Counted from the stretch's first letter, positions 9,114 to 17,157 are shown. The stretch is 64,000 nt of DNA from CANLBN01 sp050633825 (GCA_050633825.1 JBOEHG010000009.1:56156-120155); one strand, 5' to 3'. The notes: generated by a model from the letters alone, not told the origin. Numbers and translations: made by a program.

Positions 9114-9394
9114 TAGATATCATCCTCCTGATATGCACCAGAACCTAAATCCTCATATTCAAAGAACTTTAAGACAGCAATGGTTCCGACGTAATTGATC
9201 AAGGCATACAATAACGATATATCAACAAAATCGGGGCGCCCTTCCAAAAAACCATAGGCGGCGATTAAAATAACGACCTTAGTACCAGCAGAATTCACTG
9301 CCAATAATCTATCGTAAAGTGATGGTCCCCATAAGGCGCGAACCAGTACAAGACAAAGAGAAACTAAAAGTGCCACAACTAGCGCTAAATACAT
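9113..9394 (-). CDS. mrpF: Na+/H+ antiporter subunit MrpF/MnhF
   Basis: This 93-residue, three-helix protein has the typical MrpF pattern: LVRALWGPSLYDRLLAVNSAGTK-like sequence after helix 1 and PDFVDISLLYALINYVGT before helix 3. It lies between mrpE and mrpG with single-base stop/start overlaps on both sides, an arrangement seen in nearly all mrp operons. Known role: a small structural subunit of the antiporter complex. Confidence 0.92.
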   Translation of the reverse strand: MYLALVVALLVSLCLVLVRALWGPSLYDRLLAVNSAGTKVVILIAAYGFLEGRPDFVDISLLYALINYVGTIAVLKFFEYEDLGSGAYQEDDI

Positions 9395-9909
9395 TAGTTT
9401 TTATCCTCTTCTTGGTCATCCATCGTAGGCTCTAATTGGCAGACACGATCACCCATTGTTCCCTTTTCAAGGTCTTCTAAATCATCTTTATTTAACGCAT
9501 GCACGAGCACATTGCCATTGGTGGCAATATTAATGGCCACGGTTCCAGGTGTTAAAGTGATTGAATTTGCATAAATGACCCGGCCCAATTCTGTTTTTTG
9601 AGACGAAGGGATCGCTTTAAGTATGGGATCTATTGGCAGCTTGGGGTTAAAAATACGCTTAACAACATCGATATTGGATTTCAAAATTTCAATGATTAGC
9701 CAGCCACAATAAATAACTACATAATGAAAGCGAAAATAGAGTGGCTGCCCTCGGTGCATCAACACCTTCATATTACTCGACAAGTAGCACACTATACCTA
9801 TAGAGATAACACCAAAGATAAGCTGCAATGGCTTAAACATACCCGAAAGCAATAGCCAAAGAATGGTTAAAGTGATAATAAGTCGAAATAATTGTCGTCG
9901 CTGCTGCAT
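9394..9909 (-). CDS. mrpE: Na+/H+ antiporter subunit MrpE/MnhE
   Basis: This 171-residue protein is the first gene of the operon. Two or three N-terminal helices are followed by a soluble domain. The MnhE signature is visible as YANSITLTPGTVAINI (about residues 114-129), preceded by a VKRIFNPKLPIDP segment. The tail is acidic. It starts at an ATG with no strong ribosome binding site, about 60 bases downstream of the promoter called at 9968-9997. Confidence 0.92.
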   Translation of the reverse strand: MQQRRQLFRLIITLTILWLLLSGMFKPLQLIFGVISIGIVCYLSSNMKVLMHRGQPLYFRFHYVVIYCGWLIIEILKSNIDVVKRIFNPKLPIDPILKAIPSSQKTELGRVIYANSITLTPGTVAINIATNGNVLVHALNKDDLEDLEKGTMGDRVCQLEPTMDDQEEDKN

Positions 9910-9967
9910 AATAAAGTGGAGTTTGACCTATTTAGGTGCACAATAAACTAATTTAAGAGAACTTATA

Positions 9968-9997
9968 ATTAGAGTTATAAGATTTGAACTGTATCAA
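9968..9997 (-). promoter_or_regulatory. Candidate sigma-70 promoter of the Mrp-type operon
   Basis: On the minus strand, TTGATA (9997-9992) is followed after 18 bases by TCTAAT (9973-9968); each hexamer matches its consensus at 5 of 6 positions. The -10 hexamer sits inside the inverted repeat CTTATAA-TTAGAG-TTATAAG (9962-9981), so a repressor site overlapping the promoter is possible. Confidence 0.5.
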
Positions 9998-10014
9998 AAT
10001 ATGAATTGGTAAGT

Positions 10015-10055
10015 CCAGAGATCTGGAAGAAAAGCAAATATATCTGGTTAACCAG
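10015..10055. promoter_or_regulatory. Paired inverted repeats upstream of the Mrp-type operon
   Basis: CCAGA-GA-TCTGG (10015-10026) and the perfect palindrome CTGGTTAACCAG (10044-10055) share CCAG/CTGG half-sites. Their centres are about 29 bp apart, just upstream of the candidate operon promoter. This looks like a two-site operator, but no regulator gene is adjacent and the factor is unknown. A short direct repeat TCGAGCAAAA follows at about 10056-10075. Confidence 0.35.
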
Positions 10056-10175
10056 TCGAGCAAAAAATCGAGCAAAATATATACAAAATTATTATTATCA
10101 CTGACATCGCCAGAATAGATTGCACTACTTTGTTTAGTTTAAATACGCGACAACCATACTAAACCATATAAAGTG

Positions 10176-10517
10176 TCAGGCCTTTTTTACAAACTGGGAT
10201 TTAAGCTTCATGGCGCCAATGCCATCGATTTTACAATCAATATCATGATCACCTTCGACTAAGCGAATATTTTTAACTTTTGTACCCACTTTAACGACAG
10301 AAGACGAACCTTTCACTTTAAGATCTTTAATTACTGTTACTGTATCGCCATCATTCAGCACATTTCCATTGGAGTCTTTAATTACGGGTTCACTTTCATC
10401 AAGCGAACTATCGACATCACCCGACCATTCATACCCGCATTCAGGGCAAACAAACAACACACCATCCTGATAGGTATATTGAGACTGGCATTGAGGGCAA
10501 TTGGGTAAATCAGACAT
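10176..10517 (-). CDS. yjdM: YjdM/PhnA family zinc-ribbon protein
   Basis: This 113-residue protein has an N-terminal zinc ribbon with C7, C10, C24 and C27 (CPQC ... CPEC). A PhnA domain of about 70 residues follows, with the segment DSNGNVLNDGDTVTVIKDLK. The length matches the family. E. coli YjdM was once linked to alkylphosphonate use, but that role is not supported by its biochemistry, so function remains open. Between this gene and lepB lies a short AT-rich inverted repeat (CTATTAA-GTTG-TTAATAG, 10562-10579). Confidence 0.9.
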   Translation of the reverse strand: MSDLPNCPQCQSQYTYQDGVLFVCPECGYEWSGDVDSSLDESEPVIKDSNGNVLNDGDTVTVIKDLKVKGSSSVVKVGTKVKNIRLVEGDHDIDCKIDGIGAMKLKSQFVKKA

Positions 10518-10607
10518 AAAATAATACTGCTTGTGGCTTAAAAACTGACGTGCAGTATACCCTATTAAGTTGTTAATAGAGGGCTTATAGATAATCGTTC
10601 AATAAAA

Positions 10608-11258
10608 CTATAGAGCATGAAAAAAACGTTCTTTACGTGGAAGATAGAAATTTTCATAATCGAGGGATAGCACAACTCGCTTTGATCGCCCTACTATCTC
10701 ATGCCTTGGCACAAAGCCAATCACTCTAGAATCTGCACTGTTATCTCTATTATCGCCAAGGGCCAGATAATATCCATCAGGAACTTTTACTGACTTAAAA
10801 CTTGAGAATCGAGAGCCCTGTTTGTCCACACGGATCAGGTACTCCACACCTAACAAATTTTCCTGCTTATCAATCATTGAAGCTGTGGAAGTAACATCTG
10901 TATACGCAAGAGCTTTGCCATTAATTGTTAAGCTATTACCTTGTAAAGAAACGATATCACCGGGAACACCAATAACACGCTTAACCAGCCTCTTCTCCGA
11001 CACGCTTGAATCAAAAATAATAATATCGCCCCTGAGTGGATCAGCACGCTTGACTAGAGAAATATGAGTAAAAGGAACTCGAACATCATAGGCCAGTTTA
11101 TTCACCAGAATACGATCGCCTTCTAATATCGTCGGCTTCATGGAACCCGTTGGCACATCATTCCAATCGGCTACAGCACTGCGGAAAACGAACATTAAAA
11201 CAATAAACAGTATAAATGACTTGTTTTCTTTCCACAGTTTTAAGATCCTGTTTTTCAT
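10608..11258 (-). CDS. lepB: Signal peptidase I
   Basis: This 216-residue type I signal peptidase has one N-terminal membrane helix (about residues 14-30). The nucleophile S39 lies in PTGSMKPTI and the general-base lysine K93 in RLVKRVIGVPGD; GDNRDNSADSRVIGFV forms the conserved box near the C-terminus. It cleaves signal sequences of exported proteins at the outer face of the inner membrane. It is shorter than E. coli LepB (324 residues, two membrane helices), resembling the compact forms found as second copies or outside enterobacteria. It is not next to lepA or rnc, the usual neighbours of the main housekeeping copy, so it may be an additional paralog. Confidence 0.92.
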   Translation of the reverse strand: MKNRILKLWKENKSFILFIVLMFVFRSAVADWNDVPTGSMKPTILEGDRILVNKLAYDVRVPFTHISLVKRADPLRGDIIIFDSSVSEKRLVKRVIGVPGDIVSLQGNSLTINGKALAYTDVTSTASMIDKQENLLGVEYLIRVDKQGSRFSSFKSVKVPDGYYLALGDNRDNSADSRVIGFVPRHEIVGRSKRVVLSLDYENFYLPRKERFFHAL

Positions 11259-11386
11259 TTTATTAGTCCTGAATGGTTATTGGTTTTGTATAACACTACT
11301 TAGTCGTTTATTAGCTATCGCCTTTATATCCTGTTGTTTCATTCAAAGACCATCTCTTTTTATGCAGCAGCGAATTATTAAAGTAG

Positions 11387-11740
11387 TCAATTCTTTGCAT
11401 TATTTATAGCTCGATTAACAAGATTTTTAAATGACTTAAATTCTACTAAAATTTCTCCACTTTCCTTAGTAAAAGAAGTGAATTTCCTATAGTCCATATC
11501 TACTATTTCACATAACGCTTTTAATTCATGAATACTAGTCTCTATATGTGTTGTATTTGGCCTTGAAAAAAAACTCATAATTCGACCAAACAAGGTACTA
11601 GACTCTTTTTGTGAATACTCAAAAATATTAATTCTATTAGTAGCATAAATCATAGCTTCTTCATCGCTGAGCGGAAGGTTTTCCAATGACTTTATTATCC
11701 TTGTCATTTTTTCAAAACTCATGCAGTAATCACCAGCCAT
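11387..11740 (-). CDS. Hypothetical protein, 117 residues
   Basis: I do not recognise this protein. It is mostly alpha-helical by composition, with no signal peptide or membrane helix, and has a basic C-terminus (FKNLVNRAINNAKN). A good ribosome binding site (GGAGAG, 6-7 bases before the ATG) supports translation from 11740. It is followed by an AT-rich spacer of about 130 bp before lepB. Its composition is more AT-rich than its neighbours, which could mean an accessory gene. No function is proposed. Confidence 0.65.
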   Translation of the reverse strand: MAGDYCMSFEKMTRIIKSLENLPLSDEEAMIYATNRINIFEYSQKESSTLFGRIMSFFSRPNTTHIETSIHELKALCEIVDMDYRKFTSFTKESGEILVEFKSFKNLVNRAINNAKN

Positions 11741-11887
11741 TATTACTCTCCATTTAATTTGTAGCTTTATATTAAGCAGAGTTTCGCCTGTGTAAAATTA
11801 TTTTTAGGCTATTTCTGTAAATCATAACAAACTCAAGTATTTACTGCACTTTCTTCAGTCTCTTTTTATTAACAAAAGGTGGTGATT

Positions 11888-11962
11888 ATGTTTCGCAAAA
11901 TTTCTCCAAAGTATTTTATCCACTATAATGCAATAGCAAGATACTTTAAATCAATAACTTAA
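11888..11962 (+). CDS. Candidate 24-residue small protein
   Basis: A short frame ATG...TAA is preceded by AAAGGTGGTG, a strong ribosome binding site 5-6 bases upstream of the ATG. The peptide begins MFRKISPKYFIHYNAIA; it is basic and aromatic-rich, with no hydrophobic run long enough for a membrane helix. It stands alone in a 500-bp stretch without other plus-strand genes. Only the ribosome binding site supports it; conservation in relatives would be needed to call it a gene. Confidence 0.3.
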   Translation: MFRKISPKYFIHYNAIARYFKSIT

Positions 11963-12023
11963 ACATAATCGTGAAGATGAAACAGGTTATAAATTTACTA
12001 CTTAACTTAAGGTGAAGGTGTAG

Positions 12024-12155
12024 TTACACAGAACTACCTTCCACTGCCGAATGACTATAAGGCGGAATATAGGGAGATGCCAGATATCGTTCCATGGCGG
12101 CGGATACCAGAACGATACACACTATACATATAAAAAAAACGCTTGATCGAACCAT
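12024..12155 (-). CDS. Small single-pass membrane or secreted protein, 43 residues
   Basis: A 43-residue frame starts at an ATG (12155) preceded by AGGAGGGATT, one of the best ribosome binding sites in the window. The peptide has two charged residues near its start (MVRSS), a hydrophobic stretch of about 14 residues (VFFICIVCIVLVSAA, residues 6-20), then a polar tail with SPYIPPYSH. This is the layout of a small membrane protein or a short exported peptide. A possible -10 box and an operator-like palindrome lie 50-90 bases upstream. I recognise no family. Confidence 0.5.
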   Translation of the reverse strand: MVRSSVFFICIVCIVLVSAAMERYLASPYIPPYSHSAVEGSSV

Positions 12156-12204
12156 AATCCCTCCTGACGGTAGCTACTTTCCATAGGCCTTTTAATATGG
12201 TGCC

Positions 12205-12244
12205 AGTATAAGGAAAATCAGGGTAATACTGGATAGCCAGTATT
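12205..12244 (-). promoter_or_regulatory. Palindrome and -10 box upstream of the 43-residue gene
   Basis: AATACTGG-ATAG-CCAGTATT (12225-12244) is a perfect 8-bp-arm inverted repeat. On the minus strand TATACT (12210-12205) lies where a -10 box would place its -35 region inside the palindrome. No good -35 hexamer is visible, so an activator- or repressor-bound promoter is possible. The repeat also follows the stop of the NIPSNAP gene, but it has no T-run and is unlikely to be its terminator. Confidence 0.35.
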
Positions 12245-12254
12245 GGGTATATGC

Positions 12255-12560
12255 TCAGGAAAAGACCGGCCTTAGAAAACTGCGTTCGTATTTGATAATG
12301 CAGCGGGTCTCTTCCGCATAGCCAAAAGCTTTAATACAGTCCGGGTCATTGAAAGACTGGTTTCGGTATGTTTCATACTCCGCCATTGAAGGAAAGGTAA
12401 ACAAAGCAAAGGCAATATCATTAGCACCCTCGGAAGGCAAAAAGTAGCCATGATGCTGACCGCCAAATTTGTTTACAAGGGGTATCCACAGTTTTGCATA
12501 GTGTTCAAATTCATTTAGCTTGTATGGGTCGATAATATATTTTAAGTAACAGGTAATCAT
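12255..12560 (-). CDS. NIPSNAP family protein
   Basis: This 101-residue protein fits the NIPSNAP fold (ferredoxin-like alpha/beta dimer) over its whole length. Features are the opening YLKYIIDPYKLNEFEHYAK, a glycine/histidine-rich GGQHHGYFLPSEG turn and the FPSMAEYETYRNQ helix. Bacterial members are small cytoplasmic proteins related to antibiotic-biosynthesis-monooxygenase-like folds; most have no known reaction. It stands alone, with 44 bp separating it from the CYTH gene. Confidence 0.8.
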   Translation of the reverse strand: MITCYLKYIIDPYKLNEFEHYAKLWIPLVNKFGGQHHGYFLPSEGANDIAFALFTFPSMAEYETYRNQSFNDPDCIKAFGYAEETRCIIKYERSFLRPVFS

Positions 12561-12604
12561 GTCGGTAGTCTATCCATTCTATATGATTGAAATATTTTAA
12601 AAAT

Positions 12605-13072
12605 TTATTTCCAGTCTTTAAAAGGCTGTGACAGCAAATTGGAATTATAATAGCGGCTATCACTGGTTACTTCATCCAGAATCCAGTCTGGCAAATCCAC
12701 TGTTTCTGTTTCACTTTCCAGCTCGACTTCGGCAACAACCAGACCTTCATTGTCTCCATGAAATATATCCAGTTCCCATATATGGTTTGAATGCTTTAAA
12801 AGGTAGCGGGTTTTATCAATTGCAGGACCACTGCATAACTCTGTAATCATACTTTCAGCATCCTCAAGAGGAACAGAGTATTCAAATTCGGATCTTGTGG
12901 CCCCTTTATTTTCACCTTTCAGAGTTAAAAAGGCTTTTTCTCCCGCGACTCTGACACGAACAACGGTTTTATCCACAGTAGCGATATACGCTTGTTTAAT
13001 TTTTTGACCTGAACTCAAATCACCTGTTTTAGAGAGATCAACAAGGTATTTTCTTTCAATTTCCAGCCCCAT
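12605..13072 (-). CDS. CYTH domain protein (inorganic triphosphatase / class IV cyclase superfamily)
   Basis: This 155-residue single-domain protein begins with the CYTH signature EIERKYLV (residues 4-11); E4, E6 and K8 form the metal/triphosphate site of the tunnel fold. Alternating charged strands such as VVRVRVAGEKAFLTLKG and WELDIFHG supply the inner basic and acidic residues. Most stand-alone bacterial members hydrolyse inorganic tripolyphosphate. A good ribosome binding site (GAGGAG, 6 bases before the ATG) fixes the start. It lies 11 bases downstream of the HD-domain gene, so the two are probably co-transcribed. Confidence 0.88.
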   Translation of the reverse strand: MGLEIERKYLVDLSKTGDLSSGQKIKQAYIATVDKTVVRVRVAGEKAFLTLKGENKGATRSEFEYSVPLEDAESMITELCSGPAIDKTRYLLKHSNHIWELDIFHGDNEGLVVAEVELESETETVDLPDWILDEVTSDSRYYNSNLLSQPFKDWK

Positions 13073-13083
13073 ATAAATCTCCT

Positions 13084-13575
13084 CTATTGATTAATTTTAG
13101 TATTCAACTCAAGCCATAAAGCATCACATAAGCTCTCTCTGTATACAGCTTCTTTAAAAACCGGATGTTCATCTTTATACATCTGTAATTTCTTTTGGTG
13201 ATTGGTCTCTATACAGGCGTTAATATTTGCCAAACGATCGGCAGTTTTAATGATGAGAGCCAATTCCAAATCACCCCTTACCGCTGCCATTTTGGCATAA
13301 GTTTTTGCCTTTTTTTCCTTGCGATTACTACCGGGCTCATCAGTTAATATATTGACACACTGCGAAACAAACAGGCCAAATTGCTGTTCAAGTTCTTCCA
13401 GCGTCGCTGGGGTATCCTCGATGACATCATGCAGATAAGCCGCAATCGTTGCGGTTTCACCATAGTCACTGGCAATAGCAGCCACTGCATCCAAGTGATA
13501 ACTATAGGGTTTATTCCCATATTGTTGATTGCCATGCTGCTGAACGGCATAAGCTCTGGCTTGCTCAATTGTCAT
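13084..13575 (-). CDS. HD-domain hydrolase, small alarmone hydrolase-like
   Basis: This 163-residue protein resembles the hydrolase half of SpoT/RelA and the single-domain MESH1 enzymes. The metal-site residues are H27 (YSYHLDAV), H49-D50 (YLHDVIEDT) and D113 (KTADRLANI). No synthetase, TGS or ACT domain is present. It may remove pyrophosphate from (p)ppGpp or a related nucleotide; the substrate is inferred from family only. It is followed directly by the CYTH triphosphatase-like gene, so both products probably act on phosphoanhydride substrates. Confidence 0.8.
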   Translation of the reverse strand: MTIEQARAYAVQQHGNQQYGNKPYSYHLDAVAAIASDYGETATIAAYLHDVIEDTPATLEELEQQFGLFVSQCVNILTDEPGSNRKEKKAKTYAKMAAVRGDLELALIIKTADRLANINACIETNHQKKLQMYKDEHPVFKEAVYRESLCDALWLELNTKINQ

Positions 13576-13645
13576 TTTATAATATCTTTCCTGTTGTTTT
13601 ACTAACGATATATTCTTTTCAATAGTGTATCAGTCTGTAGATCAA

Positions 13646-16036
13646 CTAATCATACCAGTAACGTGAATAATCTTTACGCCAACCTTGTATATGCCATTGT
13701 CTATCCGTATTTAATCTGAATTGAAGCGCACCTTCAGTAGCCGTAGCAAGAACCTTAGACCCTTCATTGCTATAGCGCTCTACAACGGTTTTATCGGGAT
13801 GATTATAGCGATTTTTGTAGCCTGCCGTAGCAATAGAATATAGCGGTTTAAGCGTTTTCACCCACTGTAAGTGAGAAGAAGTCTGGCTACCATGATGTGG
13901 TATTAATATAATATCGATATTATTTTCGAATGGGTACAGTTTAAGCATTTCTCTTTCTACTTTCTCTTCTATATCACCAGTCAACAAGATAGTCTGGCCA
14001 TGGACTTCGATAAGTAAAACACAGGACATATTATTACTACTACGATTTTTGCTTTGTAAAAATTCTGCTGTAGGCCACAAAACAGAGAAATTAATTTCAT
14101 CCCATTGCCATTGTTGACCGGCCTGACATTGAATACTGTTACTGGAATCAGGTTCTCCAGAATAATACTGATGGGCATCAATTAAAGAAAGCAAGCCAGC
14201 AGTGCCGCCCGAATGATCATGATCGCTATGGCTAACAACCAACAGATCAATATCTTGATAACCATGATGAATCAGATAAGGGGCTATTATATGCTGGCCC
14301 GTGTCAAAACGTTCGCTGTAATAACGGCCAGTATCATATACAAGCTGGTGGTCCTTGGTTTCAACAACAACTGAAGTACCTTGCCCCACATCCAAAAACG
14401 TAAGCCTTATCAGGTCCTCCATTGAATTATTAACGGTAAGCAATGGGAACAAGCAAAACAAACCAATATATCGTGGAAAAAAACCTTTAGGCAGTATAAA
14501 GCTAATGATACCGATTGCGATTACAGCAGCACCTAATAAAGATAAATAAGCAGATCCCAACGACCAAAATTCAAGAGACAACCATTGTATTTTTTGCAAT
14601 AAAAAAGATAAAATTTCCAAACTAACTGTTGTTAAATAGAGCACCTCAACAAACAGACTTTCAGAAAAAAACAGTAAAAAAGCCGATAAAAATAACAATG
14701 GAACGGTTATAAGTGAAACAAATGGAACGGCAATAATATTGGCAAGTGGCGCACTAAGGCTAACCCCCTGCAACAGCAAAATACCGGGCAAAAAAAGCCC
14801 TATCGTGATTAGCCATTGGGCTTTAACCAAACCAGTAATCGGCAAGTAAAGTTTTTGCAGGTAACCCATATCCGGTCGCCATTTAACTCTATATCCTGAA
14901 AATCCAAAAATTAACACGGCTACAGCTAAGAAAGATAACCAGAACCCTTGAGAATGAACTGATAAAGGAGAAACAACAGCAACAATCAACAGGGAAACCA
15001 CAAACAACAACCAGGGGTTTGCTTTTCGGTAAAAGATTAAAAACAGGTGATAAACGACCACCATAATCAATGCTCTTTGTGTAGGCAAACTAAAACCCGC
15101 AAAACAGCTATACAAAGTAGCGAACAGAATGGATAAAACTGAGGGAAGCCAATGTAAACAACTGATTGGATGCAATATTTGAAATAACTTTGTAAAAAAC
15201 CGCCCAAGAAAAAAGCCTATTACTGCCATTAAACCAATATGTAAACCTGATATAGCCAGTAAATGTATTGTTCCTGTGTCTTTTAGCAAAGACCACTGCT
15301 CTTTGGACATTAATTGTTTATCGCCGACCAAAAGTCCTAAAGCTAATCCTCGCATATCCTTTAATTCCGCTAGCTCTTTATGTTTATCAAATACCGCTAA
15401 GAACTTGTATCGTAGCTGATCACGCCAGCAATCAATAAAAAACATATGGCAGCGATTATCTACTTTTTGATTTAGCTGATTTTTACGCACATAGCCGGTT
15501 GCCATGATATTTTGTTGCAATAGGTGTAATTGATAGTCAAAATTTGCTGGATTGACAAATCCCCTTGGCCTTTTCAGTTTTACTTTTGCCAGAATATAAT
15601 CGCCAGTTTTTATATGGGATAATGGAGAATGAGCTGAGGAATATTGTGATAGTGCAATCTTTTTATTTTCCATACCAGTAACGGGAAGATTACTTGTATC
15701 CAGATGACTATGCACAATATACTTTATTTTTAATTGAAACTTATTTACATGTTGGCCTTTTTTATTATGAAAAGAGTGTGGCAAACCAACAACAGTCCCT
15801 TCGACAAAAAAACTTTTTCCATCCAAATGCACGGGTAGCTGTTGGCCGATAGTGATGTGCCCCCAAACAATCGAATAAGTAGCGCCTATACATAAAGCTA
15901 AAATACAAAAATAACGATAATAAAATAATGCAAGGCAAATAAGTGGCGCAGCAATTAGCAGAACAATCAGATTAGGAAGCCAGGGAAAATAGCTAACAGA
16001 AAAAATACCAAGGGTAATACAGAAAAGGTAGCGCAT
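13646..16036 (-). CDS. comEC: ComEC/Rec2 DNA-uptake channel
   Basis: This 796-residue protein has the full three-part ComEC layout. An N-terminal DUF4131/OB-like segment follows the first helices (about 60-190). The Competence domain follows with the signature HLLAISGLHIGLM (258-270) and about nine further helices to about 530. The C-terminal metallo-beta-lactamase-like domain starts at about 545 with FLDVGQGTSVVVE and has the metal motif SHSDHDHSGG (602-611). ComEC passes single-stranded DNA across the inner membrane during natural transformation, and its C-terminal domain may degrade the other strand. It is intact, so competence is possible if pili and ComEA are encoded elsewhere. Confidence 0.95.
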   Translation of the reverse strand: MRYLFCITLGIFSVSYFPWLPNLIVLLIAAPLICLALFYYRYFCILALCIGATYSIVWGHITIGQQLPVHLDGKSFFVEGTVVGLPHSFHNKKGQHVNKFQLKIKYIVHSHLDTSNLPVTGMENKKIALSQYSSAHSPLSHIKTGDYILAKVKLKRPRGFVNPANFDYQLHLLQQNIMATGYVRKNQLNQKVDNRCHMFFIDCWRDQLRYKFLAVFDKHKELAELKDMRGLALGLLVGDKQLMSKEQWSLLKDTGTIHLLAISGLHIGLMAVIGFFLGRFFTKLFQILHPISCLHWLPSVLSILFATLYSCFAGFSLPTQRALIMVVVYHLFLIFYRKANPWLLFVVSLLIVAVVSPLSVHSQGFWLSFLAVAVLIFGFSGYRVKWRPDMGYLQKLYLPITGLVKAQWLITIGLFLPGILLLQGVSLSAPLANIIAVPFVSLITVPLLFLSAFLLFFSESLFVEVLYLTTVSLEILSFLLQKIQWLSLEFWSLGSAYLSLLGAAVIAIGIISFILPKGFFPRYIGLFCLFPLLTVNNSMEDLIRLTFLDVGQGTSVVVETKDHQLVYDTGRYYSERFDTGQHIIAPYLIHHGYQDIDLLVVSHSDHDHSGGTAGLLSLIDAHQYYSGEPDSSNSIQCQAGQQWQWDEINFSVLWPTAEFLQSKNRSSNNMSCVLLIEVHGQTILLTGDIEEKVEREMLKLYPFENNIDIILIPHHGSQTSSHLQWVKTLKPLYSIATAGYKNRYNHPDKTVVERYSNEGSKVLATATEGALQFRLNTDRQWHIQGWRKDYSRYWYD

Positions 16037-16183
16037 ATTTCATCCATGAAATAATAAAGTAACCTGATACTACAACAATACATCCCTGCTTCCAATAGTT
16101 TTAAATAAATGCAGAGCAATTATTGCTATACATCAAACGTTATGGCAATTATGATAAACCTGACCTGTTAAATAATAGTATGT

Positions 16184-16996
16184 ATGATTACCGTTAGCCC
16201 CATCCCCGCTTATACTGACAACTATATTTGGCTTATAGAAAACTCCCTTGGAGAAGCGGTTGTGGTTGATCCCGGTGATGCTAATCCCGTATTGGCTACA
16301 TTATCTGAAAAGAAACTCAAGCTGGTTGCCATTATTGTCACCCACCATCATTGGGACCATGTCGATGGCATCGATGATTTACGTCGTTTTTATGATGTAC
16401 CCGTTTATGGTCCAGACTCTGCACGAATACCCCATGTAACCAATACTGTAAGCGAAGGCGATACAGTGACTCTTTTTAGCTCTTCTTCGTCCTCTTCCTC
16501 CCCTTTACAGCTACAGTCTCTTCAACTGGAGGTTCTATCGGTACCAGGACATACCTATGACCATATTGCCTATCGGAGCAATATTGATAACCAGCCTGTG
16601 ATTTTTTGTGGTGATACCTTATTTGCTGCTGGCTGCGGCCGCTTGTTCGACGGTACTCATGAGCAATTTTGCCACTCTTTGCAAAGAATTAACCAAATGC
16701 CGGCAAACACACAGATTTTTTGTACCCACGAGTACACCATGGCAAATCTTGCATTTGCCGCAGCAGTAGAACCCGCTAATACCGCGATCAAAAAACGAAC
16801 AAAAACCGAACGAACAAAAAGAGAGCAAGGCCAGTCGACACTGCCTACCAATCTGGCCCTAGAGCGTGAAACAAACCCCTTTTTGCGTTACGAACAGCCG
16901 CATATTGCCCAATCCATCAATCAATACTGGAAAACCGAATCAACCAGCCCTGAGGACTTATTTACTGGCTTGAGGCGCTGGAAAGATAACTTTTAG
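16184..16996 (+). CDS. gloB: Hydroxyacylglutathione hydrolase (glyoxalase II)
   Basis: This 270-residue cytoplasmic enzyme hydrolyses S-lactoylglutathione to lactate and glutathione, the second step of methylglyoxal detoxification. The metal-binding THHHWDH lies at residues 53-59; GHTYDHIAY, FCGDTLFAAGCGRLFDG and FCTHEYT supply the remaining ligands. Two insertions make it longer than the usual roughly 255 residues: a run of eight serines (99-106) and a Lys/Arg/Thr-rich segment near residues 205-221. It is transcribed divergently from comEC and is followed by mltD, a pairing common in gammaproteobacteria. Confidence 0.95.
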   Translation: MITVSPIPAYTDNYIWLIENSLGEAVVVDPGDANPVLATLSEKKLKLVAIIVTHHHWDHVDGIDDLRRFYDVPVYGPDSARIPHVTNTVSEGDTVTLFSSSSSSSSPLQLQSLQLEVLSVPGHTYDHIAYRSNIDNQPVIFCGDTLFAAGCGRLFDGTHEQFCHSLQRINQMPANTQIFCTHEYTMANLAFAAAVEPANTAIKKRTKTERTKREQGQSTLPTNLALERETNPFLRYEQPHIAQSINQYWKTESTSPEDLFTGLRRWKDNF

Positions 16997-17157
16997 CGAC
17001 TGATCTCTGCTTTCGGTGTCATCTCTATACCCAAAAGCTGCTCTATAGCTATTTATCTATAATTTTCTTCCTGTTTTGCGATGGCGCTGTTTGAACATGG
17101 CTCGGCTATTCTTTAGAATCACCTCCATTTTTAATTAACACGATTTACCCATAATTC

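Noticed and set aside
10562..10579. Inverted repeat CTATTAA-GTTG-TTAATAG between yjdM and lepB as a terminator
   Set aside because: The stem is purely AT-rich apart from its outer pair and has no T-run, so it is too weak to be called a terminator.
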